Shown piece by piece: positions 32,490-39,643 of a DNA stretch of 64,000 nt (the first letter of the stretch is position 1; each line of letters opens with the position of its first letter). The position numbers and the translations under genes are program-made. The notes beneath the pieces are model-generated. The model did not search any database. It was not told the DNA's origin and worked only from the letters and a program-made list of their open reading frames with translations. Origin of the DNA: Prevotella sp. (GTDB lineage: Bacteria > Bacteroidota > Bacteroidia > Bacteroidales > Bacteroidaceae); contig JAFTFX010000026.1 in assembly GCA_017458225.1 (NCBI GenBank), forward strand, positions 82,538-146,537. The letters run 5' to 3'.

Positions 32490-33860
32490 ATGAATCGGCT
32501 GATAGGTTTATCTTTTTTCATTTCTTGCATCCCTTTGGTAGCAAGCGGTCAAGGACTGAGCGGTCATTTGTCATTTAGCCCTACAGGGGCACAAGCTTGG
32601 ACGGTGCAGCAATGCATGCAGTATGCCGTGGCGCATAACCACGAGGTGAAGCGGACTGAGTTGGAACTTGATAATTACAAGGCGAACCGTACAGGAGCCA
32701 TTGGCCGTTTTCTGCCAGAGGTGGATGCCAGCATCGGAGCACAGTACAACTTCGGACGTGCCATTGACCCAGAGACGAATGGCTATACGGACGTGAGTAC
32801 CTTCTATAACGGCTATTCCGTGAGCACCTCACTGCCCTTGTTCGACGGCTTCAGTCGCCTGCATGCGCTAAAAGCCGCCAAGGCAAGTGTTCTCATGGGG
32901 CAAGCATCACTGCGCCAACAGCAAGACCTGACAGCTCTCAGCGTTCTGCAGGCTTTTACCAATGTGGCTTACTATGAAGGCTTGGTAAAAATGGCTGAGG
33001 AGAAAGTGGAAGAGACAAAACTCTTGCTCTGTCAAACTCGCATATTAGAAGAGGTGGGGCGCAAGAGTCAGGCCGATGTGGCACAAGTGGAGTCGCAGCA
33101 GGCAGAAGCCGACTACGAACTGATACGTCAGCAGAATCTTCTGGCCTCTGCCCTGCTGGAGTTGAAGAAAGCAATGGCTTTCCCTATCGCAGATACGCTT
33201 TCGCTGGCAGTCTGTATGGGGCAAACTCCCAGTCTGTCAGTTGCAAACTCTGAGTTTGTAGCCTTCGGACTGGGCTTAAATCAGGAGCATCCGGAACTTC
33301 TGTCATCGCGTTATCAGGTGCAGATGTCTAAACATGAGTGGCGACAGGCTCGCGCTGCGCTATATCCTGCTCTCTCGTTGGGTGCGGGTCTGAGCACCAC
33401 TTACTATCATACGCTGCATGCACCGTCGGCATCGTCGTTCAACAACCAGTTCAAGAACAATATGGGTGAATATGTGGGGGTCACGTTGAGCATCCCCTTG
33501 TTCAACCGCTTGCAGACGGTGACTGGCATCCGCCGTGCCAAGAACAACTACAAGATGGCTTGTGAAGCCTATGAACAGAAACTGCAGGAACTGGAAAAAC
33601 TGAGCCGTGAAGCCTGGCAGGACTGGCAGGGCTATCAGAAACAGACGGTGCAGATGGCGAAAAAGGTGGAGGCCGACAGTCTGGCCTATCAGTTGACGCG
33701 CCGCCAGTTTGAAGAAGGATTGTCGACTGCCATCGACCTGCATACCACATCCACACAACTGTTGCAGTCGAAAGCAGTTCTTCTGCAGTGTCGGTTGATG
33801 GCAATAGTGAAGGAACAATTGGTAAGATATTATCATGGAGAAGCAATATGGACAGAATAA
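32490..33860 (+). CDS. TolC-family outer-membrane efflux protein
   Basis: A 456-residue exported protein; ATG 32490 (MNRLIGLSFF) starts the signal peptide and lies downstream of the -7 box, unlike the longer frame. The protein has the duplicated outer-membrane efflux (OEP) pattern: 'AWTVQQCMQYAVAHNHEVKR', 'FLPEVDASIGAQYNF', 'YNGYSVSTSLPLFDGFSR', then a second set with 'ALYPALSLGAGLSTTYYH' and 'VGVTLSIPLFNR'. Long alpha-helical stretches between them form the periplasmic tunnel. It overlaps the adaptor gene by 13 bp. It should provide the outer-membrane exit for the MacB-like permeases downstream. Confidence 0.92.
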   Translation: MNRLIGLSFFISCIPLVASGQGLSGHLSFSPTGAQAWTVQQCMQYAVAHNHEVKRTELELDNYKANRTGAIGRFLPEVDASIGAQYNFGRAIDPETNGYTDVSTFYNGYSVSTSLPLFDGFSRLHALKAAKASVLMGQASLRQQQDLTALSVLQAFTNVAYYEGLVKMAEEKVEETKLLLCQTRILEEVGRKSQADVAQVESQQAEADYELIRQQNLLASALLELKKAMAFPIADTLSLAVCMGQTPSLSVANSEFVAFGLGLNQEHPELLSSRYQVQMSKHEWRQARAALYPALSLGAGLSTTYYHTLHAPSASSFNNQFKNNMGEYVGVTLSIPLFNRLQTVTGIRRAKNNYKMACEAYEQKLQELEKLSREAWQDWQGYQKQTVQMAKKVEADSLAYQLTRRQFEEGLSTAIDLHTTSTQLLQSKAVLLQCRLMAIVKEQLVRYYHGEAIWTE

Positions 33861-35101
33861 TTGAAAAGACAAAGGCACAGCGGCTGATGAAATATTGGCC
33901 CTATGTGGCTGTTAGCTTTTTGCTATTAGCTATTGGCTGTTGGGTGGCGTTTGGCAATCATGCCTCGACGCTGAAAGTCAATGCCGACGAGCTGACGGTG
34001 AGTGAGGTGACGAAGGCCGAGTTCAAGGACTACGTGCGCACCAACGGACAGGTGCTGCCCATTCAGGTGGTGCAGATATCGCCCGAGGAAGGCGGCATCG
34101 TGATGGAAAAAGTGGTCGAAGAGGGCGCGCATGTCAAGAAAGGCGATGTCATCGTGCGCCTTTCCAACTCTAATCTTGACCTGCAGATTCTGAATGCCGA
34201 AGCCGAGTTGGCCGAGAAGCAGAACCTTTTGAGAAACACGCAGGTTGCCATGCAACAAGACCGGCTGAACAACCAGACGGAGCAGGCCCAGCTGGACATG
34301 GACACTCAGCGCAAGCAGCGCATCTTCGAACAGAACCGCCGGCTCTATCAGGAGAGACTCATCAGCCGCGAGGACTATCTGCAGTCGCAGGAGGACTATC
34401 AGCTGTCGCAACAAAAGCGCTCGCTGGTGTCGAAACGCCTGAAGCAGGACTCAATCTATCGCACCGTTCAGATGGATCAGATGGAGGACAACCTGCAGAA
34501 TATGCGGCGCAACGTGGTGCTGGTACGCCAGCGCAAGGATAAGCTGGAGGTGCGTTCTGCCATCGACGGCGAACTGGGCCTGCTCGATGTGGAACTGGGC
34601 CAAAGCATCCAGCCCGGCCAGAAGATAGGCCAGCTGAACGACCTCTCTGACTATAAGGTAGAGGCACGGATAGACGAACACTATATAGACCGCGTGCGCC
34701 AAGGGCTCACTGCCACCTTTACGCGAGGCAACAAGCAGTACCTGTTGCAAGTGCGCAAGGTCTATCCAGAAGTTCGTGAAGGCAAGTTCCGTTGCGACTT
34801 CATCTTCAAGGGCGCGCATCCTGAAAATATCCGTACAGGGCAGACCTACTACATCGACTTGGAACTGGGGCAGCCCGAGCAGGCCGTGCTCATCCCTCGC
34901 GGCACGTTCTTCCAGACCACTGGTGGCCAATGGATCTTTGTTCTCTCCGCCGACGGCAGCAAGGCCTATCGCCGCAACATCCGCATTGGTCGTCAGAATC
35001 CTCAGTACTACGAAGTGCTGGAAGGCTTAGAGCCCGGTGAGCGTGTCGTCACCAGCGGCTACGAGGCCTTCAAGGACAACGAAGTGCTGGTCATCAACTG
35101 A
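33848..35101 (+). CDS. HlyD/MacA-type periplasmic adaptor
   Basis: A 417-residue protein anchored by one N-terminal membrane helix (residues about 18-36). A lipoyl-like half ('ISPEEGGIVMEKVVEEGAHV', 'KKGDVIVRLSN') is followed by a long coiled-coil hairpin (about 110-230, Gln/Arg-rich). The second lipoyl half is 'EVRSAIDGELGLLDVELGQS', then beta-barrel and membrane-proximal domains. It bridges the inner-membrane pump and TolC. The start ATG at 33848 lies inside the tolC 3' end (translational coupling). In this family the adaptor works with ABC (MacB) or other pumps; the nearby MacB-like operon makes ABC the better choice. Confidence 0.9.
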   Translation: MDRIIEKTKAQRLMKYWPYVAVSFLLLAIGCWVAFGNHASTLKVNADELTVSEVTKAEFKDYVRTNGQVLPIQVVQISPEEGGIVMEKVVEEGAHVKKGDVIVRLSNSNLDLQILNAEAELAEKQNLLRNTQVAMQQDRLNNQTEQAQLDMDTQRKQRIFEQNRRLYQERLISREDYLQSQEDYQLSQQKRSLVSKRLKQDSIYRTVQMDQMEDNLQNMRRNVVLVRQRKDKLEVRSAIDGELGLLDVELGQSIQPGQKIGQLNDLSDYKVEARIDEHYIDRVRQGLTATFTRGNKQYLLQVRKVYPEVREGKFRCDFIFKGAHPENIRTGQTYYIDLELGQPEQAVLIPRGTFFQTTGGQWIFVLSADGSKAYRRNIRIGRQNPQYYEVLEGLEPGERVVTSGYEAFKDNEVLVIN

Positions 35102-35126
35102 TGAAATCATTACATTTATTAAAGTT

Positions 35127-35185
35127 AGAGATTAGCGAATCTCTCTCGTTTTTGGTAGGCGGGCCTCTGGGAAGAGCCCCGCCTA
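35127..35185 (+). terminator. Terminator hairpins after the adaptor gene
   Basis: AGAGATT (35127-35133) pairs with AATCTCT (35138-35144), followed by CTCGTTTTT: a plausible rho-independent terminator. A second hairpin, TAGGCGGG (35156-35163) with CCCGCCTA (35178-35185), follows directly but has no U-tract. Confidence 0.65.
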
Positions 35186-35236
35186 TGTGCATACAATAAT
35201 ACGAAAACTTTTGCGTTTAAATAGAAAAACGAAATT

Positions 35237-35884
35237 ATGAAGAAACTGTTATTTGCGCTAATGACCTTGCTGGCCTTGACAGCCTGCAGCAGCGATCCCG
35301 AAATCCACCAGCTGACACAACAGGAGAAAGTAGTCTATGCCCAAAACATCAAAGGCGAGTATCCTGGTCGCTACACCATTGTTTACACCGATATGCAGAC
35401 AACTGATGGCGGCACGAAGATGCTTCGCGAGACCGTGGACAGCGTCACCTTCAGCGTCAGTGACTTGACGAGTCACACGGTCATCTTTAACAACTTCCCG
35501 TTGCGATTGCTGGCCAGCATGGTGGAAGACTCGGAGTTGAGTCAGGCTCTCAGCAATGTGCCAGACATGGGACTGACGGGCAACTATGAGTTCAAACGAG
35601 GTGCCGAAGATAGCAAAGTGGTCTGGATTTTCAGCATGACTCCTGTCTCGCTGTCGTTGACCTATGGCGGTCGTCAACACAACATTGTGATACAACTGCG
35701 CAATACCTACACCTACACCAGTCTTGCCAAGGAGCAGATAGTAGGCGGTATAGCCTTCGAGAAAGGCCAGCAGTTTCAGTTAGAGGTTAGCGCCGTCTAT
35801 GAGGACGACCGCCTTGTGCAGCAGTTCGCCGATGGCTGGCAGAATGGCCCGGAAATGTTGGTTGTATTCCATTTCGGGCTGTAA
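35237..35884 (+). CDS. DUF4840 lipoprotein
   Basis: A 215-residue lipoprotein with lipobox 'LLALTAC' (Cys17). The remainder is beta-rich with 'IKGEYPGRYTIVYTD', 'DSVTFSVSD' and 'VIFNNFPLRLLA', which I recognise as the DUF4840 pattern of Bacteroides/Prevotella lipoproteins. No enzymatic motif is visible. It lies between the adaptor gene and the AAA ATPase gene in the efflux region, in the same orientation but after terminator hairpins. It may belong to the envelope-stress response; this is unproven. Confidence 0.7.
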   Translation: MKKLLFALMTLLALTACSSDPEIHQLTQQEKVVYAQNIKGEYPGRYTIVYTDMQTTDGGTKMLRETVDSVTFSVSDLTSHTVIFNNFPLRLLASMVEDSELSQALSNVPDMGLTGNYEFKRGAEDSKVVWIFSMTPVSLSLTYGGRQHNIVIQLRNTYTYTSLAKEQIVGGIAFEKGQQFQLEVSAVYEDDRLVQQFADGWQNGPEMLVVFHFGL

Positions 35885-35938
35885 TAGTATAGCATCGGTC
35901 GCTATTAGGGGAAATCCGTAAAGAAACCCTAATATTTT

Positions 35939-35999
35939 GGAACGTAATCCAAAAAAATGGTATAATATTTTGGATTATGTTCCTTTCTTGCTACCTTTG
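35939..35999 (+). promoter_or_regulatory. Promoter with inverted repeat upstream of the AAA ATPase gene
   Basis: TACCTTTG (35992-35999) is the -7 box, and TTG at 35970-35972 lies 19 bp upstream. An inverted repeat, GGAACGTAATCCAAAA (35939-35954) and TTTTGGATTATGTTCC (35968-35983), 15 of 16 matching, straddles the -33 region. AATATTTTGG is also directly repeated (35931 and 35964). This looks like an operator that would block RNA polymerase. Confidence 0.65.
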
Positions 36000-36020
36000 T
36001 AGCAGAAAACGACAAAGTGT

Positions 36021-37154
36021 ATGAAGTTAATAAAGCGAACGCTACAGGACACCATAGAGCATCATCTGTTTGGTGGAAAGGCCATTCTGCTGATTGGTGC
36101 GCGCCAAGTAGGAAAAAGCACCTTGTTGGAGCAAGTTGTGAAAGGCAGGACTGAACAGGTCCTTCGGTTAAATTGCGATGAGCCAGAAGTGCGCGAGATG
36201 TTAGCAAATATGAACAGCCAACAGTTGCGCTTGCTGATAGGTACGCACAAGATGGTGCTGATTGACGAGGCGCAACGGGTGGCGAATGTAGGACTGACGC
36301 TCAAACTGATAGTAGATAATTTTCCAGATGTTCAATTGTTGGTTACGGGCTCATCGTCACTGCAGTTGCGAGATACCATCAATGAGCCTCTGACGGGACG
36401 CAAGTGGGAGTACAACTTATATCCCTTTTCTACGAGCGAACTGATGAACGAACAAGGACTGCTTGGAGTGAAACAACTGTTGGAGACACGCTTGATATAT
36501 GGCTCCTATCCAGACGTACTGAATCATAAGGATGATGCTCGTGCAGTGCTGTCAAACCTCTCAGGGAGCTATCTCTATCAGGATTTGCTGTCACTTGAGG
36601 GCATTCGCAAGCCTGCCTTACTTGAAAAACTATTGGTGGCATTAGCTCTGCAGGTGGGCAGCGAAGTGAGTTATAATGAGCTGGCCCAGACAATAGGCTC
36701 TGATCCGAAGACAGTCGAGAAATATATAGACTTGCTTGAAAAATGCTTTGTTGTGTTTCGGTTGTCAGCGTTCTCGCGTAACGTCAGAACCGAACTGAAA
36801 AAAGGACGCAAGGTGTTTTTCTACGACAATGGCATACGCAATGCCGTGCTCCAGAATTTTACACCATTGGCCTTACGCAGTGATGTTGGTGCATTGTGGG
36901 AGAATTTCTTCATCAGCGAGCGCATCAAATATAATCATGATAAGGGCAATTATGCCAAAAGCTATTTCTGGCGCACCATACAGCAGCAGGAAATAGATTA
37001 CATCGAGGAGTGCGACGGTGCGTTTACGGCCTTTGAAATGAAATGGAACCCGAAGAAGACTTCTGTGACAGTACCCTCACCATTCAAGAATGAGTACCCC
37101 CTTCGTCAGTTTGTGGTAGTCACTCCAGAAAACTATTTGGAGTGGACTGTCTAA
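36021..37154 (+). CDS. AAA_14/DUF4143 ATP-binding protein
   Basis: A 377-residue protein of the AAA_14 plus DUF4143 family. Walker A 'GARQVGKST' lies at residues 26-34, Walker B 'KMVLIDEAQRV' near 80, and sensor-type 'LLVTGSSSLQLR' near 110. A winged-helix-like part ('SEVSYNELAQTIGSDPKTVE') is followed by the C-terminal DUF4143 nuclease-like fold ('GALWENFFISERIKY', 'QQEIDYIEE..GAFTAFEMKW'). The family is widespread, with many copies per genome, and its cellular role is unclear. The last codons ('EWTV', stop) lie inside the operator at 37148-37187. Its own promoter carries an inverted repeat. Confidence 0.85.
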   Translation: MKLIKRTLQDTIEHHLFGGKAILLIGARQVGKSTLLEQVVKGRTEQVLRLNCDEPEVREMLANMNSQQLRLLIGTHKMVLIDEAQRVANVGLTLKLIVDNFPDVQLLVTGSSSLQLRDTINEPLTGRKWEYNLYPFSTSELMNEQGLLGVKQLLETRLIYGSYPDVLNHKDDARAVLSNLSGSYLYQDLLSLEGIRKPALLEKLLVALALQVGSEVSYNELAQTIGSDPKTVEKYIDLLEKCFVVFRLSAFSRNVRTELKKGRKVFFYDNGIRNAVLQNFTPLALRSDVGALWENFFISERIKYNHDKGNYAKSYFWRTIQQQEIDYIEECDGAFTAFEMKWNPKKTSVTVPSPFKNEYPLRQFVVVTPENYLEWTV

Positions 37155-37187
37155 AAATCATACGCTGGGGTGTCTAATTTTTAGACA
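37148..37187 (+). promoter_or_regulatory. Two-site operator upstream of the ABC-permease genes
   Basis: TGTCTAA at 37148-37154 and the palindrome TGTCTAATTTTTAGACA at 37171-37187 are spaced 23 bp apart, as at the tolC promoter. The intervening AAATCATACG is also identical, and the five bases before the second site differ. The palindrome ends 49 bp before the -7 box. The first half-site includes the stop codon of the AAA ATPase gene. Confidence 0.75.
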
Positions 37188-37213
37188 ATCTGCATCCGCT
37201 GGGGCCGCGAGCC

Positions 37214-37244
37214 TTGGCGGATTCGCTTTTCTGCCGTAACTTTG
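37214..37244 (+). promoter_or_regulatory. Promoter of the ABC-permease operon
   Basis: TAACTTTG (37237-37244) with TTG at 37214-37216 (20-bp spacer), 22 bp before the first permease ATG. Confidence 0.7.
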
Positions 37245-37266
37245 CAGTGTCAAAAACGTATGCGAT

Positions 37267-39636
37267 ATGAAAAGTTACCTGAAATTCCTGAGCCGCAACA
37301 AGGTCTATACCTTTATTAATATAGCGGGCCTGGTGGTGTCGCTGATGTTCATCATCCTGATGGGCGACTACACGTGGCGCCAGTATAGTATTGACAGTTG
37401 GCATACGAACGCCAACCGTATCTGTCTGACTGGTAGCGGTGAGGAATTCTTTATGTGGCCGCAGGCGGTACAAGAGATCAAGGAGATGTGTCCGGAAATA
37501 GAGCAGACCTGCTGCGTAATGAGCCAGAACGGCAAGATTAAGTACGGGCTGCGAGAGGTGAAGGAGGAGGCAAAGGAGAATGGCATCATCATGCTGGCAG
37601 ACTCCACCTTCTTCAAGTTCTTCAACTTCGAGTTGGTAAAAGGAGACTGGCGGACAGTCCTTGATGCGCCAGATAAATGCGTCATCACAGAGCGGCTGGC
37701 TCAGCGACTCTTTGGTGAGAAGGATCCCATTGGCGAGTCGTTGCAGATTGTTGGTCAGCGCTCTGTTTTCATGAACAATGAAGATCCCTACGACTCGACG
37801 CTGGCCTATACTGTCAGCGGCATCGTGAAGGATTTCGACCATACGGTGCTGCCCAATGAGACGCAACTCATTGCCAGCATGGAGCGTTTCCCTCAGGTGA
37901 TGGGCTATAATCTCAAGCCCCATTCTTTCGCATATAGCAGTACAGGAGCCTGCAAGGCATTCTTCATGCTGCGTCCAGGCGCGACACTTGATGCCAAGAA
38001 GAAAGTGATAGAAGCCCATCTGGCCAAGAACTATATGTGGGCACACATGGACAATCAAGAGTTCTTTGCAACACCACTGACCGACATCATGTTCGCGCCG
38101 CAGAACAACGGCTACGGCATGCAGAAGGGCGACAAGACGCGGCTCCGCATCCTACTGGCCGCCGTGCTGGCCATTCTGTTCTTCGCCGTGAGCAACTACA
38201 TCAACCTGACCGTGGCGAATACGGGGTTCCGCGCCAAGGAGATGGCCACGCGACGGCTCTTTGGCAGCAGCCAGATGGAGATTTCGCTGAAACTGATAGC
38301 GGAGTCGACGCTGATGATAGCCGTAGCCTTCCTCTTGGGGCTTGCCTTGGCATTCTGCTTTCAGGATGATGCAGCTGAGTTGTTCAAAGGAAAGATCGCC
38401 CTGCTCAACGATGTCAGTGTCGGCACCGTGAGCGTATGCCTCGGCTTCATCCTGCTCGTAGGCTTCACCTCTGGCATCATGCCCTCGTATCAGATTTCCC
38501 GCTTCCAGCCCATCGACATTGTGAAGGGCAACTTCCGCTACCACTCCAAGATGGTGATGGGTCGACTGTTCATCATTGTGCAGAATATCGTTACGGTCAC
38601 CATGCTCACCTCTGCCCTCGTCATCTGGCTGCAACTGAACCACCTCATCCACGCGCCCTTAGGCTTCAATACGGAACGGCTCTATTATGTGAATACGCCA
38701 GAGGGGAAGAGCCAAACGGTGAGGAATCAGTTGGAGAAGATGCCTTTCGTGGAGCGCATCGGTGAGTATAGTGGAACCACCTTCGTCACCTACAGCAGTA
38801 GCATCAGGAGCATTACGAACGGCGACAAACTGACAAGCCTGTTTCTGACTGATCTCGACTCGACAGCCTTCGCCCTCTACGGGCTTGACATCCTCAAGGA
38901 CTACGGCAACACCAGCAATGGCTACTATCTGAACGAGGATGCCAAGCGCCGGTTGGAGTTGACGGATGATGACCGCGAGATGGTTTGGGGCAAAGACGAG
39001 ACGGCACCCATAAGCGGCATTCTCAAGGACTTCCATCGCATCAACGTGCTGACGGAAGCAGAGCCTTTTGCCATCAGAGTGCAGGAGCATGTGGATGCCC
39101 CGAACTTCCTGGTCAAGACAAACGGCGACAAGCAAGCGAAGGCCGCCTTCGTCGAAATGATGAGAGAACTGGGCGTTTCAGAGGAAGCCCTGCAGTGGTA
39201 CGTCAGCAGTCTGGAAGAGGGTATTGCAGAAACCTTCGAGGACCAGCAGAACACGCTGAAGATTATCACGCTCTTCACCGTGGTTGCCGTCATCATCTCC
39301 GTGATGGGCTACGTGGGCATGTCGCTCTTCTTTGTCCGCCAGCGGCAGAAGGAGATCGGTATCCGTAAGATTATGGGCTCGACATCGGGCGAGGTGATGG
39401 TGCTGATGTTGCGCATCTTCTGTTCGCCGTTGCTGCTGTCGTTTGTCATCGCCGTACCGCTCTCTTGGTACATCATGCGCGACTGGCTCACCAACTTCAG
39501 TTACCGCATCACGCTCTCGCCCTGGATCTTCGCGGCCACCTGCGCCTTCGCCCTGTTGGTAGCCATCCTCTCCGTCGGTATCCAAATCATCAAGGCCGTC
39601 CGCACCAATCCCGTCGAAAGTATCAAAACCGAATAA
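37267..39636 (+). CDS. MacB/FtsX-type ABC transporter permease 1
   Basis: A 789-residue inner-membrane protein with two FtsX-like halves. An N-terminal membrane helix at about residues 18-38 is followed by a periplasmic MacB-type domain. Further helices lie near 295-320 ('RILLAAVLAILFFAVSNYIN'), 350 and 390. The second half has a helix near 430-455, another periplasmic domain, and a closing set near 680-780 ('VVAVIISVMGYVGMSLFFV'). It ends in 'ALLVAILSVGIQIIKAV' and '..NPVESIKTE', the C-terminal signature shared by all three permeases here. MacB-like permeases work as mechanotransmitters that expel periplasmic substrates through TolC. It has no ATPase domain; that is supplied by the gene at 44611. 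Confidence 0.9.
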   Translation: MKSYLKFLSRNKVYTFINIAGLVVSLMFIILMGDYTWRQYSIDSWHTNANRICLTGSGEEFFMWPQAVQEIKEMCPEIEQTCCVMSQNGKIKYGLREVKEEAKENGIIMLADSTFFKFFNFELVKGDWRTVLDAPDKCVITERLAQRLFGEKDPIGESLQIVGQRSVFMNNEDPYDSTLAYTVSGIVKDFDHTVLPNETQLIASMERFPQVMGYNLKPHSFAYSSTGACKAFFMLRPGATLDAKKKVIEAHLAKNYMWAHMDNQEFFATPLTDIMFAPQNNGYGMQKGDKTRLRILLAAVLAILFFAVSNYINLTVANTGFRAKEMATRRLFGSSQMEISLKLIAESTLMIAVAFLLGLALAFCFQDDAAELFKGKIALLNDVSVGTVSVCLGFILLVGFTSGIMPSYQISRFQPIDIVKGNFRYHSKMVMGRLFIIVQNIVTVTMLTSALVIWLQLNHLIHAPLGFNTERLYYVNTPEGKSQTVRNQLEKMPFVERIGEYSGTTFVTYSSSIRSITNGDKLTSLFLTDLDSTAFALYGLDILKDYGNTSNGYYLNEDAKRRLELTDDDREMVWGKDETAPISGILKDFHRINVLTEAEPFAIRVQEHVDAPNFLVKTNGDKQAKAAFVEMMRELGVSEEALQWYVSSLEEGIAETFEDQQNTLKIITLFTVVAVIISVMGYVGMSLFFVRQRQKEIGIRKIMGSTSGEVMVLMLRIFCSPLLLSFVIAVPLSWYIMRDWLTNFSYRITLSPWIFAATCAFALLVAILSVGIQIIKAVRTNPVESIKTE

Positions 39637-39643
39637 GACATCT

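Noticed and set aside
35150-35190. The hairpin near 35156-35185 as an attenuator or riboswitch
   Set aside because: It is short, has no U-tract or alternative pairing, and follows a simpler terminator; no ligand-type motif is seen.
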